NCBI GenBank assembly: GCA_000827325.1 | Contig: KN832873.1 | Coordinates: 189,037-253,036, forward strand | Direction of reading: 5' to 3' | DNA length: 64,000 nucleotides | Source of the DNA: Oidiodendron maius Zn | Lineage: Eukaryota; Ascomycota; Leotiomycetes; Myxotrichaceae | Shown here: positions 41,530-52,778 of the stretch, piece by piece | How positions within the stretch are numbered: position 1 is the stretch's first letter | How the letters are laid out: every line of letters starts with the position of its first letter | Notes under the pieces: generated by a model | Databases searched by the model: none | What the model was told of the DNA's origin: nothing | What the model saw: the letters and a program-made list of their open reading frames with translations, nothing else | Translations under genes and position numbers: made by a program

Positions 41530-44500
41530 CTAGGCTAACTCAGAACAAGGTAAAAGTTGCGGGCCACACCAACATGCTGCCGAGCCCTGAATCCCAGCTA
41601 CATTACAAACTGCCACTCCTGTAGGTAGTTCGGAGGGTGCACCTGATGTGAATGTGGTGCAATACGTTGTAATTGCAGGAGTCACAGTTGTGATTTGTGC
41701 TTCACATAACTAGAATCAAGTGTTAGCTTAGATCTTCCACTTCTAGACTCCAGCTAAGTTTCTGCGATTAGAGTTACTCACGTCTGAAGCAGGAATATTT
41801 GTAGGGGATGTTGTGATTTGGGCTCCCGTCGTTGGTGTGGACGAAAGGGTGGTGGCGCTGGTGAGCGAGGTAGTGCCGCTCGAACTTATTATGGTGGTTG
41901 GAAATGTGCTGCTCGTTCCAAATGAGCTTTGAGATGTTGGGCTTTGAGATGTTGGGCTTTGAGATGTTAAGCTTGGAGATGTTGAACCGGCTGTGTTGAT
42001 CGTAGAGATCGGAGTTCCTGTAGTAATTTCGGTAATGGTAATTGCGGTTGTAGGCGCTGAGTTTTGAAGTAAACAGACTGGAAAGGTCGTCGTTGTTGAA
42101 GCCGTAATAGAACAGCCTGTAACTACAGCTTTACTAAGAGTCGTACAAAATTCAGAGGCAGATGAATAGGAGCAAGAGACCCAGCAGTCAGTGACGGTAC
42201 TTGTCGAGCAGGGACCTGTAATTGATGCCGTCGTTGCCGAATTTGTCACCTCGCAACCTGCAAGATCAGGAGTTAATGCGAGAGTTTATTGGGTAAGAGT
42301 AGATAAATTCAATAGAGTTTATATGTGATAGAAATCTCAACAATACGATATGTCCCTTGAACGGAATTCTAGCTTTTTGAAGTTGCTTACCAAGGATAGT
42401 AGCACAACTCGGGGATACGAGTGTCGTCGAGGGTCCAATGGACGATGTCGTTATACATAGTGATGCCGACTTGGTAGTACATTGGTTGTTCTCTGGTTCG
42501 GAGGGATAAGTAGGAATTGAGTCTGGGCCGACGCTATTGCCCTGAGTCAGTCATCCTGACCTTTAGTGAACGAATGCACTTACGTGAACTGTGGCCACGG
42601 TGGCAGTGTTCCTTCTATATGGATAGAAGGTGGGAGTTTGATAATATTAGGCGGTGGTGGCCCCCTTTTATGATAATTAGATGAGCCATAAGTATAAAGA
42701 ATGACCAAAGCACGTACGGTGGATAGATGCCAATAGGCAGTTCCCATTCCCAGCCACCAATCTGGATGTCATCTGTCATGATACAGATCTGCAGCCGTAT
42801 TAGTTACTATAACACACGTTTGTGCCACTAAAATTTTCCCAGGATGCCTACAAAGAAGAACCACAGATGACACGGAGTAACACTACCACCATCTGTCTGC
42901 TGTGGGCTGTTGACAGATGTTGTTACTGGTATAATCACGGCATTAGAGGGCCAAGTAGTAAATGTTACAAGTGGTCCTATTGACGAAGAGGACGACGTGG
43001 TTGACGCTGGCTGATTTGGAACCGACGAGCTCGATGTTGATGTGGGCTGTGGTGACAATGTAAAGGTCTCGCCATCCGTGGTAAGTGTTGTTGGCGAAGT
43101 AACACTGGGGAGGGTAATGGTATTTGATCCAACGATGATAACCCCGGAACTCGAAGTCAATGTCTGACCGTCAGGTAGAGTAGTTATTAGCTCGCCAGGT
43201 GCTGTTGTACCAGAAGTTGGCGATAGCGTAAAGGTCTCTCCATCGGTAGTAAATGTCGTTGGTGAAGTAATACTGGGGAGGGTAAAGGTATTTGATCCAA
43301 CAATGATAACTCCAGAACTCGAAGTCAACGTCTGCCCATCGGGTAAAGTAGTTATTAGCTCGCTAGGTGTTGTTGTACTTAAAGTGCTAGAAGTTGGCGA
43401 TAGCGTAAAGGTCTCACCATCAGTAGTGAATGTCGTTGGTGAAGTAACACTGGGGAGGGTAAAGGTATTTGACCCAACAATAATAACCCCGGAACTCGAA
43501 GTCAATGTCTGCCCATCGGGTAAAGTAGTTATTAGCTCGCCAGGTGTTGTTGTACCAGAAGTTGGCGATAGTGTGAAGGTCTCACCATCAGTGGTAAGTG
43601 TTGTTGGCGACGTGACGCTCGGGAGGGTAAATGTGCTGCTCCCAATGATGACAACTCCAGAGCTGGAAGTCTCTATTTGACCGTTTGGAAGTGTGGTTAT
43701 GAGCTCGCCTGGAACTGTGGAACTATTTTCAGGTGCGGATGATGTGGTAACGATCTGGCCACTAGATGTGAAGGACGCCAACCCCGTGCTCTGTAGTGAC
43801 GGTGAACCTGTGGAGGGAGGAACCAAGGTGAATGTCTCACCATCAGTAACGAGAACTGTCGTGTCTGTGACGCTTGGTATAAATACCGTTTCACTCCCTC
43901 CAATGACAAACTCTGATCCGCTGGAAACAATAGTCTGCCCATCTGAAGCTGTCCATGTTGTGGCGCCTGCAGTGTTGCCAAGCTTCGAGGTAGTTTCCGT
44001 TCTAGTATTGGAGCTCTGTGATGTGGTGGCGGTTGAGCACCCGCCCGACGTCCCGCAAGACGGAGACAGGGAAGCGAATCCTGTAGAGCTGCTACACGGC
44101 TTACAGAGAGTTAACGTGGTGAAGTCGGTAGAAGTGCAATACTCCGTAATGATTATCTGTGCTGTGATGGTGGACGCTGCGCCGCACATCCCCGAGATAG
44201 AAGTGCTCCCAGATGGTAGCTGCGGAGCAGAACTAAATCCTGGGTTGTCGCAGCCTCCAATGGCGTTGCATATAGTGCCGGCTGGACAACAGCCATACAT
44301 ACAGCAGATTGTTCCTAAGCAGTCTTCTTAGCTACTCGCTACTTGCCAGTGTTCCTCTGAGCATACTTACCGGCACCACAGAGATTATGTTGACCGTCAG
44401 GTGTTTGACAGCAAGTGTCGCCGTATGCGTCTGAGCCGCATCGGTCTTGGCACCAATACTCGCCTAGTGCGCAGCTTTGGGTGGAGCGAAGAAAAAGAGC

Positions 44501-44566
44501 CTCTGTCAAGGCGAAGAAGAATGTGGCACTGAGCCAGAGTGTTCTTGTTCCGGGTAAAATCCACAT
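41530..44566 (-). CDS. Secreted Ser/Thr-rich repeat protein with Cys-rich N-terminus, 869 aa, seven exons
   Basis: Exons: 44371-44566, 42852-44314, 42718-42788, 42584-42664, 42391-42533, 41782-42257 and 41530-41709. All junctions use GT-AG and together keep one frame of 870 codons. Signal peptide MWILPGTRTLWLSATFFFAL, then a Cys-rich segment (CALGEYWCQDRCGSDAYGDT and ICCMYGCCPAGTICNAIGGC). Next are five related Ser/Thr-rich units of about 50 residues (PGELITTLPDGQTLTSSSGV, then a stretch ending TTDGETFTLSP). A domain with PCHLWFFF, DIQIGGWEWELPIGIYPPGP and EGTLPPWPQF follows, and a second Thr/Ser tract with an 18-bp tandem (SQSPTSQSPT). The C-terminus is Cys-rich with no clear GPI signal. It resembles large uncharacterised ascomycete wall proteins. 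Heavy O-glycosylation and wall location are inferred. Confidence 0.8.
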
Positions 44567-46442
44567 GGCGGCTCAAACAATGATACAATCGGTTCCTGCC
44601 ATAGGTTAGAGAGAAATTGTTGCAAAATCAGAGTACTGAATTCAGCAAACCTGAACGTACAGTATATTAGATAAGACCAGGGGAGGTTTGAAATAGCGAA
44701 AAGTTTCTCTGGGCACACGCAGTCACATTTCTGTTCCTTTATTCATACTCAAGCATGTCCAGCCCCTCCACGACTATACGCCATTAGTCCTTATTCGAGC
44801 TAGATCACATCAGGTTCTACCCAGGAGCCAATTATCCTATTCCACAACGGCAACAGTTCAACGTGATCTTCTCAGTGGCTCGGAGAGTTTGGAACGGTGC
44901 GGTAAGTAGTGGGATGTAGGAAGAGCCAAGAGAGTAAGCATGGCTAAGCAGAATAAGTGAAGATAAGCATTAATAATTTCGAGGCCAAAGCAAAGTTCAA
45001 TGTCTTTCGCCAGGACGACCTCATCTTGTAAGGGTGGTGGAGCTATTTGACGTGCACCTGCAGCTATGTGCAACATTTCTTGGAGCTGCATGACCGTCGT
45101 TGGAATGAAATTTCCCGTGTGTCTCACGTCAGCTTTATAGTAACAGCGGAAGCATTTTTGTCGACCAGGGAAACGGTCAGATACCTCCAGGACAGCTTCC
45201 TATCCAAACAGCTCCTGAATCATAGTGTCAATCAAATAGGAGTTTTCACAGATGGTCACATCAGCTAGGCAACAACGTCTATCGAGAATATAATCGAAAA
45301 TGACTTGCAACGTAGATAGTGAATTATGATCTAGATACTAGCTTCAGCCTAATGCCTATCTACCTACATCGTCGATATAGGTCGATAATCTACGCCGTAC
45401 GATAAGCTCTTCTTTTTAACCGATCTATTCTTTGCGCATATTGGAACAGTAGCTGCAGAGAGTCAGCCAAAGCTTTTTTACCTTTGAATGAATTACGATA
45501 CTACTTACTCTTCGAGCGGGGTAGGCCCACACGGGCTGCCAGAGCAGCCAAGGTAGATCTCAAGCCCCCGGAGCAGATATGTAGGCTGCTAAAATCTGAC
45601 AACAGGCAGGCAAACATTGCAAATGGAACGTTCAGTATTACCACATGATACTTCTGGAGATTGACGATGGAAGTACCGACATCCAGGTAGTAACGCCCTC
45701 AAAGGCTGACAGGGACAATCTATTATTCTCATAGTGGGGCTCTGGGCCACACGCATGCAGAATATCCATGCATGTAAGCACTGTTTCAGCCCTATAGGCA
45801 CCGGAGCCTAAGGCCACAACAATGGACGGAAATCAAGGAGGGTGTCGTCCATTGACATAAATCTTACTGCCGTAATAGGTCGTATCATTCGATCAGGCTT
45901 TGGGAACAAACATGCGTAAGTCGAATGACGACTTCAGAGTTGCGAGCCGTAGATCACCTGTCTTAATCAGAGATCTGGTAGCATCACGACAGCCAATACT
46001 AGGAAGGCTTTATGACATTCTCCAATGCTGTGCGGGACGCCAGACATTCGGTTCCAAATGACACCAAGGATGGATTACAGAGTGTCTGCCGACACGGAGT
46101 TAAGCTCATAGCTTGGTCTGACTCCTCTACTAATTGCTGATCTGGGATTTATATTGAGTGAGCAGACAGGGAATATCACGAGCAGTTATGAACGGGGGTC
46201 CATGAGCAGGATGTAACGCTAGAGTGTACTCGGTAAGAGTCTAAGAAGCTCCAGTTACGCTACAGGCCTGACCATAGCGAGCTTGCACGACAAAGCATTT
46301 CCATTAATTGAAATTCGTATGCCCGTAGATCCTGTTAGTCTTCGATCCCTCTGCGTAGCGACGGGGCTAGCATTCTCAACTCCCGTAATTGTGCTGTCTC
46401 ATACACCAAATTCACCTCCTTATATCATCAAAAGCAATCGAG
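44567..46442. other. Intergenic stretch of 1.9 kb, no supported gene
   Basis: Open frames of 60-90 codons on both strands (for example 44858-45127) have no domain, and no repeat was found. Upstream regions of two divergent genes. Confidence 0.35.
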
Positions 46443-47459
46443 ATGAGCGGTAACGACATCCTCATTGACATCTTCAATGCCCTCCGCCGCCTTGAGACTC
46501 GCATTGCGAGCCAGGGCAGCCGCCTCAGCGCCATTGACCACTCCAACTGCTCTGCTCCTTTTACGCCGGAAGGCTCCTTCGTCCACAGTGCTGTTCATGG
46601 ATTCTCTGAAGATAAGCAACTGTCAGAGTTCTCCCAAGTCCTCACGCCGCCTCCGTCTTCGCCGGCCGAATCTCCAATCTCATTGTACGAAGCATCTATT
46701 CTAAAGCTGCGAAGACGCTTCGAGTTCATGGATGACAGCTGTTCTAATGTCCATGACACGAGTGGAGAGTCTTCAGGAGAATACATCGCAGGAGATAAGC
46801 TCATCCTCCCTCCTTCGGATGCAGACAGGCCGAATGGCTGGGTTTTTCGGACCGAGCCGAGTGTCGAGGGTGGCACATTGTATAGAGATAACGACGATGT
46901 GTATAGCCAGTCTATCTACTCCTCACGGCCGCTTTCTCGTGCCGAGCCGCCCATTTCTCGGATACCTCTCGCGCCTCATATCGACCGACTACAGCAAGGT
47001 AGCCAGGAGTATGACGACGGACTCGAAACTCACACAGCTGTCCTAGGCAACACAATTTCCATCGCCCCGCAAGTCAGTCATACTCATAATGAAGTACTGC
47101 CAGTTACTCCTCTAATGAGAAATAAAAGCCAGAAGTCTTCGACAGGCAGTAGCCGCTCCTCACGTTCTTCGTGCATGAGTCAGCAGCCTAATTGGCGGGT
47201 CGAGATGGCTTACTGCGCCTCTGACATCTTTGTGGAGTCACTCCGATCATCTTGGCCTTTCCACTCCAAGGAGAGACGCGACGAGGCCAGACGACTTAAA
47301 CGTCTAGTTTCGCCGGTAGCCGAAGACAGCACAATGTCTGCGTCCATTCTGCCCCCGCAAGGGAAAGGGAAATGGACACCAACGCTACGCGGCCTTCTCC
47401 TTCAGCCATTCAGTAAGGCAAGGCTTCATCACTCTGGAAGAATTTCCTTTGTCTCTTGA
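46443..47459 (+). CDS. Uncharacterised protein, 338 aa, Ser-rich
   Basis: Single open frame from ATG 46443 (MSGNDILIDIFNALRRLETR) to TGA. The first 30 residues could form a short coiled coil (IFNALRRLETRIASQGSRLS). The rest is Ser/Pro/Arg-rich and probably disordered, with a basic C-terminal segment (SKERRDEARRLKRLVSP). An upstream in-frame extension to 46389 exists but 46443 has the better context. No membrane helix, signal peptide or known domain. A regulatory or scaffold protein is possible; function unknown. Confidence 0.6.
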   Translation: MSGNDILIDIFNALRRLETRIASQGSRLSAIDHSNCSAPFTPEGSFVHSAVHGFSEDKQLSEFSQVLTPPPSSPAESPISLYEASILKLRRRFEFMDDSCSNVHDTSGESSGEYIAGDKLILPPSDADRPNGWVFRTEPSVEGGTLYRDNDDVYSQSIYSSRPLSRAEPPISRIPLAPHIDRLQQGSQEYDDGLETHTAVLGNTISIAPQVSHTHNEVLPVTPLMRNKSQKSSTGSSRSSRSSCMSQQPNWRVEMAYCASDIFVESLRSSWPFHSKERRDEARRLKRLVSPVAEDSTMSASILPPQGKGKWTPTLRGLLLQPFSKARLHHSGRISFVS

Positions 47460-48494
47460 TCAGAAAAATCTGTCATGTTTTTCTCTGTTATGCACTTTCA
47501 AGCTAGGAGAGACACAATTTTGTAGCTAGCAAGGCTTCAGACCGAGAATGTTTTCATATAGCTTTTACCGTCCATACAAATTTGATCAACCCATCAAGCA
47601 AATAGCTTCCTTCGCCATCTGGTGGCGGAAATGTAAGATCACCAACCACCGTTACCTCTTGCCTCACGTACGTGATCCCTACATGTATTTCAAGTACTAT
47701 TATACACGGATTTATCACAGCAGCGGCACATCGTCATGGCCGAGGGCTCCTGTATCTGGATATAGCTAGGTGGTGTGGCTGGGCCCACTTGCCGACGACA
47801 AAGATATACGTACATTGCTTACCCCTTCTGACGCCCCATGTGGACAAAACCTTAAGCGTTAGAGTGACTTCGTTCCCACTGATCGCCATGTACCTCTGCC
47901 GCGCACCACCATTCTGCCCCTGGAGATTTTCGGTATTTCCCGATCTGACGTGAGCGAGACAGCAGCGTCTGCACAGGGCTGCCACTCATGCTGATGGGTC
48001 AAGATAAGGACGACATGGAAGGCAATCATAATGCGCCCGGCGGTGCATGACGCCAAAGAGATGTCTAGTAGATATTTGCCGCACTTTGGAGCAAGGAAGA
48101 GAGCGGAGACATATTTCCTAGCGCTGACCCCCAATGGAGCTCGCCACGCGGGCAGTCGAGAACTTAACAAACTATGCGGGCGTGGTTCTTTGACGTAGCC
48201 TACATGGCGGTGTAGTTCCTGCCTCAGCTGATCGTTGTGCCTTCATCTCGCATCGAAATTCCTCTCTGGTCAACTGATTGGAATTTCCCTAGGATTCTGC
48301 AGAGGACCGTCATGGCCGGCTCATCTTGCCTAGAGCATGATGACGGGATGCCGAGTGTGAGATTACGATGACTGATGAGCTGAAGGCAGATTAGAACATG
48401 GAACCTATATGTGGTTGTCCCCCAACATTGGCAGTCTGTGTTTCCAAACTGGATCGACAGCTTGCCCATAACCCCTAACTCGCCTTTTGTGACT
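47460..48494. other. Intergenic stretch of 1 kb, no supported gene
   Basis: Overlapping frames around 47.5-48.2 kb lack family or codon support. The last 200 bases are presumably the promoter of the secreted-protein gene at 48495. Confidence 0.35.
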
Positions 48495-50039
48495 ATGAAG
48501 CTCTTTGCTATCCTAAGCTCCGCAGCGGCTCTGCTTCTCAGCACTTCCGGCGCAAGTTGGCTCAGCTACACTAATGACTATGCCAGACGCGGTGACGACA
48601 GATGCAAGTTTACCATCTCTAGTGCAAATTCTTTTACCTGTCCCGTTGGCCAGCTGCCGGATGGGCAGATCCGATTGAACGGATCAGAGGACACGGCGAG
48701 TTTCTATATCGCTTCCAATGGCGAAATTGTAGACTCTCGCGGGTTTGGATGTCTTGTAACAGGTATATGTTATGAAATTGGTGATATTGAAGACTCCCAA
48801 AAAACTAACTTCGACAACAGATCCGCCAACCACCCAGGTCCAATGCGACCAAGGCCAACCACCAGCTCTGGGTTTCTCGATTGATGCGTCTGAAAATCTC
48901 CTTTATCATGGATCTCCTAATTTCTACGCATGCCCAGCAACTGATACAGAGTACAATGTCTACGTCAACCCGGACTTTGGCCAGACTAAGTGCTTCCCCA
49001 TCACGCTGAAGACGAGTGGCTGTGGCGCCAGCACCTCGTCCTTGTCGTGCGCACTGCCGTCGACCGTATGGCAGACGCAGACCGTGACGCAGGACGTCAC
49101 GCAGACTGTCACCATACTGAGTACGAGCAGTGAGGCTTGTACCAGTGTGCCTCCCGTCGGACTAAACTCGACCATCTGTCCTCACTGTAATCTTACCAAA
49201 AGCGTGGAGACATACCCCACAGACTCTCCCACGGAGTCTTGGAAAAGGAGGTAGATAAACATGCTACTGCATGTCAACATTAATACCCTACTGACATCTG
49301 ATTTGAAAGCATCACCGACGTTCCTCAAAATGAGGAGAGACTCGCTCCACGACTACCCGCTACTCATATGCTATCCAAGCGCGACCTGTTTTCGGACTGG
49401 AACAGCATCCGCCTTGGTAATCCAAACAATTTTGTCCTCACAGACCAGGTCAAGGCTTGGAATCTTGCCTTCGGCACATCGCAAAGCTTTGCCACATCCG
49501 AGTTCTATGGCTGCACCATATTTGTCGTCGTCAGTTCCAGGCGAGTGCTCGTGGGCCATGCCCGGCAGATAATTGGGAATCCACCAGAATGCCCCCTCGA
49601 AGATGAAGATGGGGTGACCAACGTTCTGATCCCTTACATCACTGCACGACTGCCCGATCAAAGGGTTATTGATCCCAATGACGACTGTAATAGCGTCTAT
49701 GTAGTGATTATGGGTTTCGAGGACGCTACCATCTCGACCGGCCCCCCCACGCTGATGGCGTGGTTTAGGGACCAGAACATTGCCTCGCAAAACATCGGGT
49801 ATTTTCAATATCAAAGCACTACGACGTCTTTTGATCCTAATACTGTATTGTCGGGCCCAATAGGCAAGTCCTTCATTAACTGGGTTAGTTTTGGTGGCGC
49901 ATTGGGAGGGCAGATGTACGTCTATTTTTCATCCGACACTGCTAGGTTAACGGTCGATTACAATAGCGATGGGACCGTGTCTGACGTGACGAGGGATGAG
50001 GGGCCAAAAGCCATCTGGGGAGTCCCGGCGGGCTATTAG
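48495..50039 (+). CDS. Secreted PIR1-like cell-wall protein with a second uncharacterised domain, 475 aa, three exons
   Basis: Exons: 48495-48762, 48821-49250 and 49310-50039. Both introns (58 and 59 bp) keep phase, and the second contains CTACTGACATC. The signal peptide is MKLFAILSSAAALLLSTSGA. Residues 25-175 match the PIR1-like C-terminal domain of fungal cell-wall mannoproteins: GSEDTASFYIASNGEIVDSR, GCLVTDPPTTQVQCDQGQPP, LLYHGSPNFYACPATDTEYN and SGQTKCFPITL-type end (here FGQTKCFPITL). A Thr-rich stretch with repeated TQT/TVTQ follows. After exon 2 the chain continues through HMLSKRDLFSDWNSIRLGNP into a second domain of about 220 residues (AWNLAFGTSQSFATSEFYGC, LVGHARQIIGNPPECP). The two parts can look like separate genes, but the splice is good. 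Wall association is likely; the second domain has no name known to me. Confidence 0.78.
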
Positions 50040-51057
50040 GCCCAACGCGACGGCTTGTCGTTACACGCTCTTCTCATGAAGAGGTGGAGGTTGGCATATA
50101 ATATCCATTATCTACATTGCATAAATCCACTAGTACGGAATTTTGTATGTCCGTGCGTTGTAGACGATGCGTACACCAGGAACTAACGTAGTTGACAGGT
50201 AAGCGATCCAGATCAGTACGCGATCCAGCTAAATTTACTGCAAAAACCACGATTTTAAAACTGCAATAACTTACCCATTTCTTAATATTTTAATATAAAA
50301 TTAAAAATGCCACCTATTTATATATATGCGATTAATATTTGTAAATATAAAAGAAATCAAGTTGTAAACTTTTGAGATACTAAATTTTGGCTAAATTTTG
50401 GCCTTAAATTTGACCTTAACCTGTAGAACCTAATAACTATATAATGGATCATTAATTTAAGCTCAAATATTAATTATATATAAGTAAATACGTGGGATTT
50501 TTAATTTTACACTAAAATATTAAGAAATGGGTATGTTATTACAGTTTTAAAATCGTGGTTTTTGCGGTAAATTTAGCTGGATCGCGTACTGATCTGGATC
50601 GCTCACTGATCAACTACGTTAGCTAGTAAGATCTTACATAACCGCCGTATCTTCTCTTCACATGGAGCCTCTGTCAAGACCTTGTGCATTATCACATCAG
50701 CGTCTAGAGGGCTGGTTGTCGGATTCCAAAGATAGTGGTGAACAACTCGATTAGTAGGGAAGGTCAGCTCCTAAGGAGCATATTACAGACATCCCGTGAC
50801 CAATTATCACGTAATTCTCCGTCTGATACCGGGCTGCCAACATCTCTCTGTCAACTACCGAGTTTCTCCCCATCGAGTCGTCCCACCACTTCCCCTCTAG
50901 TCAGCAATGTCGCCTTGAAATTCTCCTAGGGTACGTGTCCTTGGCCGCGATTAAGACCATCTCGACAACCAGGCAACGGTGCTGACTTCGATCTACGGAT
51001 ATCTTGTTCATGTGTTGCCCACCCCATCTCAATCCGAGAGCTGTATCCATTTGAGCC
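50040..51057. other. Intergenic stretch of 1 kb holding a MITE
   Basis: Apart from the MITE at 50186-50619 no feature was seen. The segment 50622-51057 is the promoter side of the F-box gene. Confidence 0.4.
50186..50619. mobile_element. 434-bp MITE related to the pogo element at 14325
   Basis: Inverted repeats of about 107 bp at both ends, about 90% or more identical by eye (starting ACGTAGTTGACAGG and ACGTAGTTGATCAG). TA flanks both ends (50184-50185 and 50620-50621). The outer 45 bp share ACGTAGTTG and two GCGATCCAG units, with CAGTACGCGATCCAG, with the TIR of the pogo/Fot1-type element at 14325-16192. There is no coding capacity. It is therefore likely a MITE family moved by that transposase type. 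The centre is AT-rich. Confidence 0.85.
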
Positions 51058-52323
51058 ATGCTCAACACTCTGATCACCGAGCTCGTCGAGCACATCATCC
51101 GCTTTCTGGATGACAAACACGATCTGTTCTCGGTGCGTCTCGTTTGCCGACAGCTCCGCCAGAAGTCATTGGGAACATTCGCGACGACCTGGTTCCACAC
51201 CGTGGAGTCTGATTTATCTCCTCTAAGCCTGCATCGACTGGAGAACATTGCCCGCCATGAACAACTTAGAGTATTTGTCCAGAAGCTGCGCATCGGCAAT
51301 TGTGGCAAGGCCCCTCAGGAGCGCCCGCTAGGCCAGGGCGGTCACTGGACTCGCACCAATTCGGGATGTCTTGACTCCTCTTCACCTATTGCCGTGGCGC
51401 TCCATCACTGGCTAGCGACCCGCCTCATCCATTGCCGGGAGTTTGAAGTTACAGACAGCTGCGGCCAGTTCCCAGAAATGGATGGCACGGATACAAGCCT
51501 CTCGCCTACCGATGCAGCTCAACTCCTCTTGGCGATATGGGCGGGGGGTTGCTTGCCAGTGCGGTCCTTCCGCATCCATCTCATCCGATGCGGAATCATG
51601 AATTCAAGCCAGATTTCGCTAGAGACACTCAATTCAGGACCATTCCGTGAGTCGCTAGCATCTCATCTCCAAGATTTGGAATTTTCATGGGACTTGAGGC
51701 AAGATGCCTGGTTTGAAGCGGCGTTTGACCTGGTCACTACCGCAAAACATCTGAAGACACTCTGCTTGAATTGGTATATATCCAAGGCTGCCCAGCAATT
51801 CATTAGCCGCCTATGCAAGGCACAGAATGTTCCGGCTCTTACAAACCTAAAACTAGGCGCCTTAAACGTGATATCGCAGACTACTCTCTCCAACATGCTC
51901 TTCCGCTTTCATGGGAGCCTTACTTCTCTCCACTTCTTCCACGTCCATCTTGCCTCGGGCACCTGGAGTGCGGTATTTAGGCATCTGCGGCAAGACGGTT
52001 TCTCACATCTAGAGTGTATTACGGCGTCTAACTGCTTTGAGGATCCGAAGCGGGGCCGCGTTCTTTTCTGCCCACTTCGCGGGAGACCTAATATGGCTCA
52101 AAAATGTGATGGAGCGTTCGAGTTCATGGCAGCGGGGTATTTAGGCAAAAGTCGAGTACAGGGTGTGCGGTATAGAGGCACGGGGATTGGCATGCAGCTA
52201 GCATTGGAGGCACTTGAGGAGACTAATTATATCTTGTATCGAAATGGGCCACCGAGTCCGGGCTGCCCTGACGAAAAGCCAGGTAGAGAGGGCCTAGGCA
52301 ATATGGTCATGAACTTTATATAA
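51058..52323 (+). CDS. F-box protein with LRR-like C-terminus, 421 aa
   Basis: Single open exon. The N-terminus, MLNTLITELVEHIIRFLDDKHDLFSVRLVCRQL split as LITELVEHIIRFL and DLFSVRLVCRQLRQKS, is a clear F-box, which binds Skp1 in SCF ubiquitin ligases. The rest is irregular and leucine-rich (HLQDLEFSWDLRQDAWFEAA, KHLKTLCLNWYISK, NLKLGALNVISQTTLSNMLF), as in the divergent LRR-like tails of many fungal F-box proteins. No membrane segment. The target protein is unknown. An upstream start is unlikely because the F-box begins at residue 1. Confidence 0.82.
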   Translation: MLNTLITELVEHIIRFLDDKHDLFSVRLVCRQLRQKSLGTFATTWFHTVESDLSPLSLHRLENIARHEQLRVFVQKLRIGNCGKAPQERPLGQGGHWTRTNSGCLDSSSPIAVALHHWLATRLIHCREFEVTDSCGQFPEMDGTDTSLSPTDAAQLLLAIWAGGCLPVRSFRIHLIRCGIMNSSQISLETLNSGPFRESLASHLQDLEFSWDLRQDAWFEAAFDLVTTAKHLKTLCLNWYISKAAQQFISRLCKAQNVPALTNLKLGALNVISQTTLSNMLFRFHGSLTSLHFFHVHLASGTWSAVFRHLRQDGFSHLECITASNCFEDPKRGRVLFCPLRGRPNMAQKCDGAFEFMAAGYLGKSRVQGVRYRGTGIGMQLALEALEETNYILYRNGPPSPGCPDEKPGREGLGNMVMNFI

Positions 52324-52778
52324 TTTATGTAGGAATTTAACTGCAATGCATTTGTAATTTATACATGGATATGGAACCATCCTAGAGCGGCCCAGTATAC
52401 AAAGAATAATAGAACCTACATGGCATGAACCTATAACCTTTTTAATGCCTTTTGCAGGGAGTTAAGCTTCGGTAAGAATTTCATTATATAGTTGTATTTT
52501 CATACTCTAGACATCATCAGCCTAGCTAATTAGGAAGTACTAAGGACGCTCTACAATACTTTGAATTAAACAATCCAATTTTTTGGTGTTATAAAAAGTA
52601 GGTGTCAACTAGCTTTACAAAGATTGATAGGACTCCCAATGTAAACACAATTTCAGCAACATTTTGATATAGAGAGTCAAAACAACTATGCCGCAAATCT
52701 GTGCTTCTTATTCAGCTAGAAACAAGGCAATAAAGCTAACTCGAAATACGTCCTACTGGCGGTGCTTGTGTTGCTTGC
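52324..52778. other. Intergenic stretch between convergent genes
   Basis: About 0.45 kb, AT-rich; no feature seen. Confidence 0.4.

Noticed and set aside
43303-44331. Long plus-strand open frames (125 and 212 codons)
   Set aside because: They are antisense to the large repeat exon of the secreted protein; the minus-strand gene has a signal peptide, consistent splicing and repeats.
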